Below, in pieces: positions 13,493 to 19,863 of a stretch of DNA of 64,000 bases (positions within the stretch are counted from its first letter, which is position 1; the number at the start of each line of letters is the position of its first letter). Position numbers and translations under genes: made by a program. Below the pieces are notes generated by a model. It was not told where the DNA came from, searched no databases, and saw only the letters and a list, made by a program, of their open reading frames with translations. The stretch is from Rhizobium sp. TH2 (GTDB lineage Bacteria > Pseudomonadota > Alphaproteobacteria > Rhizobiales > Rhizobiaceae), in NCBI RefSeq assembly GCF_024707525.1, contig NZ_CP062231.1, positions 4,464,001-4,528,000 of the forward strand, written 5' to 3'.

Positions 13493-14236
13493 ATGGTGAA
13501 ACTGGTTCACGCCTATGGCCTGCAGGATGCCCTGCTGTCGTCCCTTTACGACGAAACCGACGTTAGCCTCACGACCCATTCCGGCAAGAGAGCCGTGCTG
13601 GAATTCGCCAATGGCTACGAGATCGACCTAGTTGGCGAGCGCATGGCCTATGAAGGCCTCGCGATCACCAGCGGCAAACTCGATACAATCGTCCTCCGCG
13701 ACCCGCAGGGCAATACCATAGCCTCCGCGACCGATCTCAAGGGTTTCTCCGCGTTTTCCATATACGACGTCATCGCCAATCAGGCCGATGTCGATCTCCT
13801 GCCGTTTCTCTTCAAGGGCGACGACTTCATCTTCGGCTCGGCCGGCAACGACATGCTGCACGGCTACGGCGGAAACGACGATATCAAGGGTAACAACGGC
13901 GACGACCAAATCAGGGGCGGTGGGGGAGCGGATCTGCTCAACGGCGGTCGCGGCCTCGACACGTTCGACGGCGGAGTGGGCGCCGACACCCTTGTTGGCG
14001 GCGGCGGCGCGGATACATTCGTCGGCAGCGCATCCATGGGTCACGATGTCGTCAAGGACTTCAACTGGCAAGGCGCCGGCCACGACTGGATCGAGAATGC
14101 ATCCGGCGTCGAGGCGACCTGGGCGAAGGACGGTGACGATATCCTGATCCACTTCGGCGCCGACGACACGATGCGGCTTCTGAACGTGAAGGCATGGCAG
14201 TTCTCCGACGATTTCATCGTCGGCGAAATCGTCTGA
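13493..14236 (+). CDS. Small RTX (haemolysin-type) calcium-binding repeat protein
   Basis: This 247-residue protein has an N-terminal region without a recognisable domain (1-110), then about five glycine/aspartate nonapeptide repeats at 115-178 (GSAGNDMLHGYGGNDD, GNNGDDQIRGGGGADLL and so on). Such repeats fold as a calcium-loaded beta-roll and usually go with type I secretion, directed by an uncleaved C-terminal signal. No T1SS transporter is encoded here. There is no N-terminal signal peptide. It is followed after nine bases by a methyltransferase gene. The function of the N-terminal part is not recognised. Confidence 0.8.
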   Translation: MVKLVHAYGLQDALLSSLYDETDVSLTTHSGKRAVLEFANGYEIDLVGERMAYEGLAITSGKLDTIVLRDPQGNTIASATDLKGFSAFSIYDVIANQADVDLLPFLFKGDDFIFGSAGNDMLHGYGGNDDIKGNNGDDQIRGGGGADLLNGGRGLDTFDGGVGADTLVGGGGADTFVGSASMGHDVVKDFNWQGAGHDWIENASGVEATWAKDGDDILIHFGADDTMRLLNVKAWQFSDDFIVGEIV

Positions 14237-14245
14237 CGACGGGCC

Positions 14246-14674
14246 ATGGCGGCGACAGTTATCTCTCCCCGCCTTCTCGCCATCGTCGATGCCCTGCCGC
14301 TTCGGCCTGGCATCCGCGTACTGGAAATCGGCTGCGGCCCAGGCGCCATGGCCCGCGAGATCGCGGCCCGCATCGGCAACGGCCACGTCCTGGCGATCGA
14401 CCGTTCGGCCAAGGCCATCGCGCTGGCGATCGCCGGTTCTGACGCCGAAATCTCCCCCGGCACACTCGAATTCCGCAAGAGCACCGCCGAGACTTTTACG
14501 CTCAGGCCCGGCGAACAACCCTACGACCTCGCTGTCGCCGTCCGCGTTGGCGCGCTCGACGGCCGCCATCCCGAAGCCGGCATCCTCGCCCGTGCCGCAA
14601 TCAAGGCCGCGCTGGTGCCCGGCGGGAAGCTGTTCATCGACGGCGGCGATCCGGTGCGGGAAGTCGTTCTTTAA
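14246..14674 (+). CDS. Small class I SAM-dependent methyltransferase
   Basis: This 142-residue protein has the Rossmann methyltransferase motif I VLEIGCGPG at residues 25-33, followed by an acidic strand end (VLAIDRS) typical of SAM binding. It is short for the fold, which normally needs ~200 residues; the C-terminal strands are abbreviated, so it may be a minimal or degenerate member. The substrate is unknown. It probably shares a transcript with the RTX gene nine bases upstream; a palindromic repeat lies immediately downstream. Confidence 0.75.
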   Translation: MAATVISPRLLAIVDALPLRPGIRVLEIGCGPGAMAREIAARIGNGHVLAIDRSAKAIALAIAGSDAEISPGTLEFRKSTAETFTLRPGEQPYDLAVAVRVGALDGRHPEAGILARAAIKAALVPGGKLFIDGGDPVREVVL

Positions 14675-14685
14675 GGTTAGAAAAA

Positions 14686-14831
14686 CCCCGCCCCAACCCC
14701 TCCCGACAAGGGGGAGGGCTTACATCGCCCCGCCTCCTTATTTCCCATCACCGTTTCCACTCGTTGCGCCGTCTCCCAACAGACGGCGCAACGCGTTAAG
14801 CCCCTCCCCCTTGTGGGAGGGTTGGGGCGGG
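14686..14831. repeat. Palindromic intergenic repeat element, copy 1
   Basis: A left arm beginning CCCGCCCCAACCCCTCCC near 14686 and a right arm ending GGGAGGGTTGGGGCGGG near 14831 are inverted copies that can pair over ~30 bases. Inside lies a second perfect hairpin (GTTGCGCCGTCT at 14763-14774 with its complement at 14781-14792). The same family recurs at 19058-19216. It is typical of dispersed rhizobial intergenic palindromes and may act as a bidirectional transcription barrier between the methyltransferase and phosphoesterase genes. Confidence 0.8.
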
Positions 14832-14912
14832 CTCTTGAACCAATTCTCATCCCTCCGTCCAATAGCCCTCATCCCCCACCGATGCTAAACCTCAATCCGG
14901 AGGAGAACCACC

Positions 14913-15653
14913 GTGCGCATCGCCATCCTGTCCGACATCCACGCCAATCAGGAGGCCCTCACCGCCTGCCTCGCCGCCATCGAAGCCGCGCATGCCGATC
15001 GCCTCGTCATCCTTGGTGACATTGTCGGCTATGGCGCCGATCCCGTCTGGTGCCTCGACAAGACACGTGAACTGCTCGCTACCGGCGCCATCGTCCTGCG
15101 CGGCAATCATGACGACGCCGTCGCGAAATCCACCCAGTCGATGAACCTCTATGCGCGGCTGGCGATCGAATGGACCCGCAACCAGCTCTCCGCCGAGGAC
15201 CGCACTTTCTTGGGCAGCCTGCCCATGCAGGTCGCCGAGGATGACCGCCTCTATGTCCATGCCAGCGCCAATGCCCCGGAAGCCTGGCACTATATGCTCG
15301 ATGCCGACGATGCTCGCGGCCATTTCCTGCACTGCGATGCCGCCGTCAGCTTTTGCGGCCATACCCACCAGCCGGCACTGTTTTCGGCCTCGCCGGCCGG
15401 CAAGATCACGACATTCACGCCGGGCGCCGCCGAGCCGATCCCCCTTGGCCCCCAGCGTCAATGGCTCGCCGTGATGGGATCGGTCGGCCAGCCCCGCGAC
15501 GGCAATCCGGCCGCCGCCTTTGCGCTCTACGACACCGAAACCCGCACCCTCCGTTTCCAGCGCACCGCCTACGACATCGAGGCCGCCGCGCGAAAAATCC
15601 TCGCCGCCGGCCTGCCCGAAGCGCTCGCCGAACGCCTCTTCGCGGGGCACTGA
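14913..15653 (+). CDS. Calcineurin-like metallophosphoesterase
   Basis: This 246-residue protein is of the YfcE/DUF2437-like metallophosphoesterase type. The dinuclear-metal ligands are visible in order: D8 and H10 in LSDIHAN, the GD pair in VILGDIVGYG, the GNHDD segment near residue 67, and FCGHTHQP near 150. These enzymes hydrolyse phosphoesters, and members of this group have been linked to phosphoprotein or nucleotide substrates. Its stop codon abuts the start of the downstream kinase with no spacing (TGA then ATG), so phosphatase and kinase are co-expressed. The start is chosen for the GGAGGAGAA ribosome site just upstream. Confidence 0.88.
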   Translation: MRIAILSDIHANQEALTACLAAIEAAHADRLVILGDIVGYGADPVWCLDKTRELLATGAIVLRGNHDDAVAKSTQSMNLYARLAIEWTRNQLSAEDRTFLGSLPMQVAEDDRLYVHASANAPEAWHYMLDADDARGHFLHCDAAVSFCGHTHQPALFSASPAGKITTFTPGAAEPIPLGPQRQWLAVMGSVGQPRDGNPAAAFALYDTETRTLRFQRTAYDIEAAARKILAAGLPEALAERLFAGH

Positions 15654-17066
15654 ATGGCGAAATCCGCACTCACCAAGGGCGACATCATCGACGGCTTCGT
15701 CATCGGCGACCTCGTCCACAATGGCGGCATGGCGCGTCTGTGGAGCGTTAGCAAGGCTGACATCGATATGCCGCTCCTGATGAAAGTGCCCCGCATCGGA
15801 GAGGGCGACGACCCCGCGGCAATCGTCAGCTTCGAGATGGAGCAGATGATCCTGCCCAAGCTCTCAGGCCAGCACGTTCCCCAGTTCGTCGCCAATGGCG
15901 ATTTCGCCATCCAGCCCTATATCGTCATGGAGCGCATATCAGGCCCGTCGCTCTACCCCTGGCTCGAAGCGCTACCCCGCACCGACGAGGAGGTCGCGAC
16001 CCTTGGCGCCAAGATCGCCGATGCGCTTGATGCGATCCACCGCCAGAGCGTCGTCCATCTCGATCTCAATCCCTCCAATATCGTCTTCCGCGACACCGGC
16101 GAAGCGGTACTGATCGATTATGGCCTCGCCTGCCACATCCACATGCCCGACCTGATGGCCGAGGAATTCCACCTGCCCTATGGCACTGCGCCCTACTTGG
16201 CGCCCGAGCAGGTGATCGGCCGCCGCACCGATTTCCGCTCCGATCTCTTCGCGCTCGGCGTCGTGATGTATTTCTTCGCCACGGGCGAGCAGCCCTTCGG
16301 CGATCCGGAAAGCTTGCGTGGATTGCGCAGGCGGCTCTGGCGCGATCCCTGGCCGCCGCGCGCGCTCAGGCCTGAAATCTCGCCCGCCCTGCAGGAAGTC
16401 ATCCTCCGCTGTCTCGAGGTCAAACCCGACCGGCGCTACCAGACCGCGGCCCAGATCGCCAACGATCTCCGCGACCTCTCCCGGGTCAAACTCACCGCCC
16501 GCGCCGAAAAGCTCAGGCGCGATCCGTGGACAGAAGTCATCCGCCGCCGCTTCAATCCCGAACCGCTCGGCCTCCACAAGCCCACCGTCGTCGCCGGCCA
16601 ATATGCAGATGCGCCCATCGTGCTCGTCGCCATCGACCTCGACAATGCCACGCCGGAACGCCACGCCATGCTGCGGCTGACCACCCAGCGCATCATCGAA
16701 AAATCGCCGCAGGCCCGCATCGCTTGCCTCAACATCCAGCGCATCAACCGCATCAATCTCGACACGTCACTGGATGACGCCGGCCACAACAAGCACGTCG
16801 CCCGCCTCGTCCAGCTCAAGGGCTGGGCGCAACCTATAAAAGCACCGGAAGGCGCCATCACCTACCACGTCATCGAAGCCGTCAGCCCGGCATCCGCCAT
16901 CCTCGATTTCGCCCGCGCCAACAAGGTCGACCACATCGTCATGGGTGCGCGCGATACATCGGCACTGCGCTCGCTGATCGGTAGCGTTGCGGGCGAAGTC
17001 GCGGCCGAGGCGCCGTGTACGGTGACTGTGGTGCGGAGGCGGTATTCGGTTGCGGCAAGCGAGTAG
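15654..17066 (+). CDS. Serine/threonine protein kinase fused to a universal stress protein domain
   Basis: This is a 470-residue protein. Residues ~10-280 are a Hanks-type kinase: a glycine-rich loop (LVHNGGMARLW), Lys44 in LLMKVPR, a catalytic loop HLDLNPSN with Asp137 and Asn142, Asp155-Tyr-Gly in place of DFG, and LAPE at the end of the activation segment. The HLD in place of HRD means the arginine that senses activation-loop phosphorylation is absent, as in some constitutively active kinases. Residues ~320-465 form a UspA domain ending in the ATP-loop pattern MGARDTSALRSLIGSVAGEV. No transmembrane segment is seen. It is directly fused in operon with a phosphoesterase, suggesting opposing kinase and phosphatase activities. 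Targets are unknown. Confidence 0.9.
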   Translation: MAKSALTKGDIIDGFVIGDLVHNGGMARLWSVSKADIDMPLLMKVPRIGEGDDPAAIVSFEMEQMILPKLSGQHVPQFVANGDFAIQPYIVMERISGPSLYPWLEALPRTDEEVATLGAKIADALDAIHRQSVVHLDLNPSNIVFRDTGEAVLIDYGLACHIHMPDLMAEEFHLPYGTAPYLAPEQVIGRRTDFRSDLFALGVVMYFFATGEQPFGDPESLRGLRRRLWRDPWPPRALRPEISPALQEVILRCLEVKPDRRYQTAAQIANDLRDLSRVKLTARAEKLRRDPWTEVIRRRFNPEPLGLHKPTVVAGQYADAPIVLVAIDLDNATPERHAMLRLTTQRIIEKSPQARIACLNIQRINRINLDTSLDDAGHNKHVARLVQLKGWAQPIKAPEGAITYHVIEAVSPASAILDFARANKVDHIVMGARDTSALRSLIGSVAGEVAAEAPCTVTVVRRRYSVAASE

Positions 17067-17087
17067 GCGCCACCCATCGGTTCGGTT

Positions 17088-17216
17088 CCCACTTCTCCCC
17101 CTGGGGAGAAGATGCCCGAACGGCAGATGAGGGGTTCTCTCGAGACAAATTCCGCGCGTCGCGCAACCCCTCATCCGGCGCTTCGCGCCACCTTCTCCCC
17201 AAAGGGAGAAGTGGGA
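17088..17216. repeat. Palindromic intergenic repeat element (second family)
   Basis: Inverted arms CCCACTTCTCCCC near 17088 and GGGGAGAAGTGGG-like sequence ending near 17216, with AGATGAGGG / CCCTCATC also pairing internally, make a long imperfect cruciform between the kinase and the MarR gene. It belongs to a different family from the copies at 14686 and 19058. No coding potential is evident. Confidence 0.7.
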
Positions 17217-17257
17217 GCAAGCCACCCCAAAAAACCCCTCTTGCCAAATCCATCATA

Positions 17258-17275
17258 TGCGGGTATATACCCGCA
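17258..17275. promoter_or_regulatory. Perfect 18-bp palindromic operator, marR copy
   Basis: TGCGGGTATATACCCGCA is a perfect inverted repeat ending two bases before the chosen ATG of the MarR-family gene. An identical copy precedes the adjacent transporter. Its length and symmetry fit a MarR dimer site; the position would block initiation of its own gene. Confidence 0.85.
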
Positions 17276-17277
17276 GC

Positions 17278-17676
17278 ATGTCAAACGCCTGTTACTGCAT
17301 CGTCCTGCGCAAGGCCTCGCGCCGCATCTCCGCCGTCTATGACGAGGCGTTGGCGCCGCATGGCATCAACATCGCCCAGTTCTCGGCGATGCGCAACATC
17401 ATCCGCCACGAACCCATCTCGCTCACCGATCTCGCCGACAAGCTCGATCTCGATCGCTCGACGGTCGGCCGCAACATGAAGGTGCTGGAGCGCTTGGGCA
17501 TCGTCGCCACCGCCACCGGCGCCGACCAGCGCGAAGCGGCGCTGTCGCTCACGGCTGAGGGCAAGGCACTGCTCGTGAAGACCGAGCCCATCTGGCATGA
17601 TGTCCAGGTCCAGATCGAGGACCGCCTCGGCCCCGAACATTCCCGGCAATTGAGCGAACTGCTCGAAGCCATCTGA
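17278..17676 (+). CDS. MarR-family transcriptional regulator
   Basis: This 132-residue winged-helix protein has the recognition region LTDLADKLDLDRSTVGRNMKVLERLGIV and the wing ATGADQREAALSLTAEG. An ATG at 17257 is in frame but lies within the palindromic operator; I prefer the ATG at 17278, which gives MSNACYCIVLRKASRRIS and a normal MarR N-terminus. Cys residues at positions 5 and 7 could sense oxidants or electrophiles, but this is only an inference. It most likely represses itself and the MFS gene 73 bases downstream, because each has the same 18-bp palindrome in front. Confidence 0.9.
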   Translation: MSNACYCIVLRKASRRISAVYDEALAPHGINIAQFSAMRNIIRHEPISLTDLADKLDLDRSTVGRNMKVLERLGIVATATGADQREAALSLTAEGKALLVKTEPIWHDVQVQIEDRLGPEHSRQLSELLEAI

Positions 17677-17690
17677 TTTTTTGACTTCAA

Positions 17691-17708
17691 TGCGGGTATA
17701 TACCCGCA
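17691..17708. promoter_or_regulatory. Perfect 18-bp palindromic operator, transporter copy
   Basis: This is an exact copy of TGCGGGTATATACCCGCA, located 15 bases after the marR stop and 41 bases before the transporter ATG. Having the identical 18-mer in front of two adjacent genes is strong evidence for a specific binding site of the adjacent MarR protein and for a separate promoter for the transporter. Confidence 0.85.
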
Positions 17709-17749
17709 AATTTCAACAGCCGCGACGCGGCGAGCATGAGGTAACTGAC

Positions 17750-19045
17750 ATGATTTCCACACGGCTTGCCGCCACGCTCGACCGCCGCCGCATCCATTAC
17801 GGCTGGGTCGTCGCGGCCACCACCTTCCTCACCATGCTGGCAACCGCCGGCGCCATGGGTTCGGCCGGCGTCATGATCGAGCCGCTGCGCACCGAGTTCG
17901 GCTGGTCGACCGCCGAGATCTCGTCGGCCATGGCGATCCGCCTCGTGCTCTTCGGGCTGCTTGGCCCTTTCGCCGCCGCCTTCATGAACACGTTCGGCAT
18001 CCGCCAGGTGGTCTCGACCGCGCTGGTCATGATCGGCGGCGGCATCGTCGCCTCGCTGTTCATGACCGAGCTCTGGCAATTGATGGCTCTATGGGGCGTG
18101 GTGCTCGGCGTCGGCACCGGCATGACGGCGCTGGTGCTCGGCGCCACCGTCGCCACCCGCTGGTTCTCCGCCCGTCGCGGCTTGGTCATCGGCCTGATGA
18201 CCGCGAGCAACGCCACCGGCCAGCTGGTCTTCCTGCCGCTGCTCGCCAGCCTCACCGAAGTCTATGGCTGGCGCACCGCGCTCACCTTCGTCACGGTTGT
18301 CATCGTTGCGGCCATGCTGCTCGTCCTGCTGCTGATGCGCGACTACCCCGCCGATGTCGGCCTGCCCGCCTATGGCGACAACAACGTCACGCCGCCCCCG
18401 GCCCGCAACACATCCTTCGCGCAACTGGCGCTCTCGCCGCTCGCAGCCCTCCGCGATGCCTCGAAGACCGCGACCTTCTGGGTCCTGTTCGGCACCTTCT
18501 TCGTCTGCGGCCTCTCCACCAATGGCCTGATCCAGACCCACTGGATTTCCATCTGTGGCGATTTCGGCATCGCGCCGGTCAGCGCCGCCGGCACGCTCGC
18601 GGTGATCGGCATCTTCGATTTCATCGGCACGGTCTTCGCCGGCTGGCTGTCGGATCGCTATGACAATCGCTGGCTGCTGTTCTGGTTCTATGGCCTGCGC
18701 GGCCTGTCGCTGGTCTATCTGTCGCTGTCCGGCTTCTCGGTCGTCGAACTTTCGGTCTTCGCCGTCTTCTACGGCCTCGATTGGGTCGCGACCGTGCCGC
18801 CGACCGTCAAGCTCGCCGCCGAACGCTTCGGCCGCGAACGTGCGGGTCTGGTCTTCGGCTGGGTCTTCGCCGGCCACCAGCTGGGTGCGGGCACCGCAGC
18901 CCTCGGCGCCGGCATGCTCCGCACCGACACGCTGACCTACATGCCCGCCCTCTACATCGCCGGCATCGCTTGTGTCGTTGCAGCGATGTCGGTGCTGTTC
19001 CTCACCAAGCCTAAGACTGCCACGCCGGCACCCCAGGCTGCTTAA
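17750..19045 (+). CDS. MFS transporter, oxalate/formate-antiporter-like
   Basis: This 431-residue, twelve-helix major facilitator protein begins MISTRLAATLDRRRIHYGWVV; the ATG at 17750 is chosen because AGGT lies in front and the upstream in-frame ATGs fall on or before the operator. The HYGW start, the DR-type loop after helix 2 (TFGIRQV), and the SDRYDNR loop between helices 8 and 9 fit the OxlT/monocarboxylate-like branch of MFS. The substrate is unknown. It is predicted to be repressed by the adjacent MarR protein, so it could be an efflux pump or an uptake system for an aromatic or carboxylic acid. Confidence 0.88.
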   Translation: MISTRLAATLDRRRIHYGWVVAATTFLTMLATAGAMGSAGVMIEPLRTEFGWSTAEISSAMAIRLVLFGLLGPFAAAFMNTFGIRQVVSTALVMIGGGIVASLFMTELWQLMALWGVVLGVGTGMTALVLGATVATRWFSARRGLVIGLMTASNATGQLVFLPLLASLTEVYGWRTALTFVTVVIVAAMLLVLLLMRDYPADVGLPAYGDNNVTPPPARNTSFAQLALSPLAALRDASKTATFWVLFGTFFVCGLSTNGLIQTHWISICGDFGIAPVSAAGTLAVIGIFDFIGTVFAGWLSDRYDNRWLLFWFYGLRGLSLVYLSLSGFSVVELSVFAVFYGLDWVATVPPTVKLAAERFGRERAGLVFGWVFAGHQLGAGTAALGAGMLRTDTLTYMPALYIAGIACVVAAMSVLFLTKPKTATPAPQAA

Positions 19046-19057
19046 GTCTAAGAAAGA

Positions 19058-19216
19058 CCCCGCCCCAACCCCTCCCCACAAGGGGGAGGGGCTTAACCCG
19101 GCGCACCCTCTTCGCTTGAACCGAACCGCTTCAACATGCATCGACGTTGCTTTGGGCAGCAGGAGTACTCCGGGTTGGCCCCTCCCCCTGGTGGGGAGGG
19201 GTTCGGGGCGGGGTCT
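19058..19216. repeat. Palindromic intergenic repeat element, copy 2
   Basis: The left arm CCCCGCCCCAACCCCTCCCC (from 19058) and right arm GGGGAGGGGTTCGGGGCGGG (to about 19216) are near-perfect inverted copies and match the element at 14686-14831. It follows the transporter stop directly and could terminate its transcript. From 19217 to about 19362 I see no gene, repeat or clear terminator, only an A/T-richer stretch that could hold a promoter. Confidence 0.8.
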
Positions 19217-19362
19217 TCCTTGAACCAGAGCCGGTGCTATCGGTGTATTTTCTTTCAAACCAAATCAATCGTTTACGTCACAACATAGGAAAATAATCCT
19301 CATCCATCTTCCCAAATCCCCAACTCCATGCCATGATCCCTCCCGTTCCGTATCGGCTACAC

Positions 19363-19770
19363 CCTGGGGCGCCAGGGCGAGGCGGGACCGGTGACCTTCA
19401 TGGAGAAGCGACGTAAGTCTCCATGCAGGGCGTCCGCGAGAAGGGCCAGTCCTCTGGGGACGGCGGCCGAAAGGCTGAGTTTCGCCCCGGACGTGCGCTG
19501 TAGCGCACACATATCCGCCTCCAGTCCTCGACAAGGATGGAGATACGGGGGCAGTGCTGGCGAGTTCGGGGATGGAGACACCGTTTGACGGGGCACGGCA
19601 ACGTGTCTTAACGGCCGCGAAAGCGGCCTATTACCTCGGCACGGAGACGTGCCCCGGCCGATCCTTCATGCGAAGTGCAGGGGATCGGGAACATGCATGG
19701 TCATGCCACGGGGTGGAATAGCTCGCGTGAACGGAGAGGTGTGTGTTGATAGGAAGTCGAGATAGCGCCA
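19363..19770 (+). ncRNA. Large structured non-coding RNA, candidate HEARO / IscB-type omega RNA without a nuclease gene
   Basis: No plausible ORF fits here, but at least eight strong hairpins follow one another: CCCTGG/CCAGGG (19363-19377), CATGGAG/CTCCATG (19399-19425), GTGCGCT/AGCGCAC (19493-19508), CTCCAGTCCT/AGGATGGAG (19519-19542), GACAC/GTGTC region (~19577-19606), GGCCGC-GAAA-GCGGCC (19613-19628), GGCACG-GAGA-CGTGCC (19638-19653) and CCGATCC/GGATCGG (19658-19688). Two have GNRA tetraloops. The blocks GGCCGAAAGGCTGAG (19465) and CCGGACG (19487), and GCGACGTAAG in a hairpin loop, resemble parts I remember of IscB omega RNAs (HEARO class). The strand follows the order of those blocks. No iscB/isrB ORF follows; glgX starts ~95 bases later. 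Structured-RNA status is well supported; the HEARO assignment is by memory and moderate. A long glgX leader is the main alternative. Confidence 0.65.
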
Positions 19771-19863
19771 CCCACCTGTCACAAACTATTCGCTTCCCTC
19801 TCACCGCGATTTCATTAACATTCTACCCACCCAAGCCTTTGACCAGTCCGCGAGTACCCGTCC

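Noticed and set aside
14681..14833. CRISPR-like repeat arrangement in the GC-rich intergenic stretches
   Set aside because: There are only two inverted arms per element, no regularly spaced direct repeats or spacers, and no cas genes.
17257..17277. Translation start of the MarR gene at ATG 17257
   Set aside because: This ATG overlaps the perfect palindromic operator and adds seven residues (MRVYTRS) not expected in MarR proteins; ATG 17278 is preferred.
17681..17749. Translation start of the MFS gene at 17681 or 17690
   Set aside because: These codons run across the second copy of the operator and add a hydrophilic leader; ATG 17750 has a ribosome site and a normal MFS N-terminus.
19363..19770. 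Reading the structured region as RNase P RNA, tmRNA, 6S RNA or a group II intron remnant
   Set aside because: It lacks the RNase P conserved GAGGAAAGTC block, the tmRNA acceptor features, the single long-rod shape of 6S RNA, and any recognisable domain V of a group II intron.
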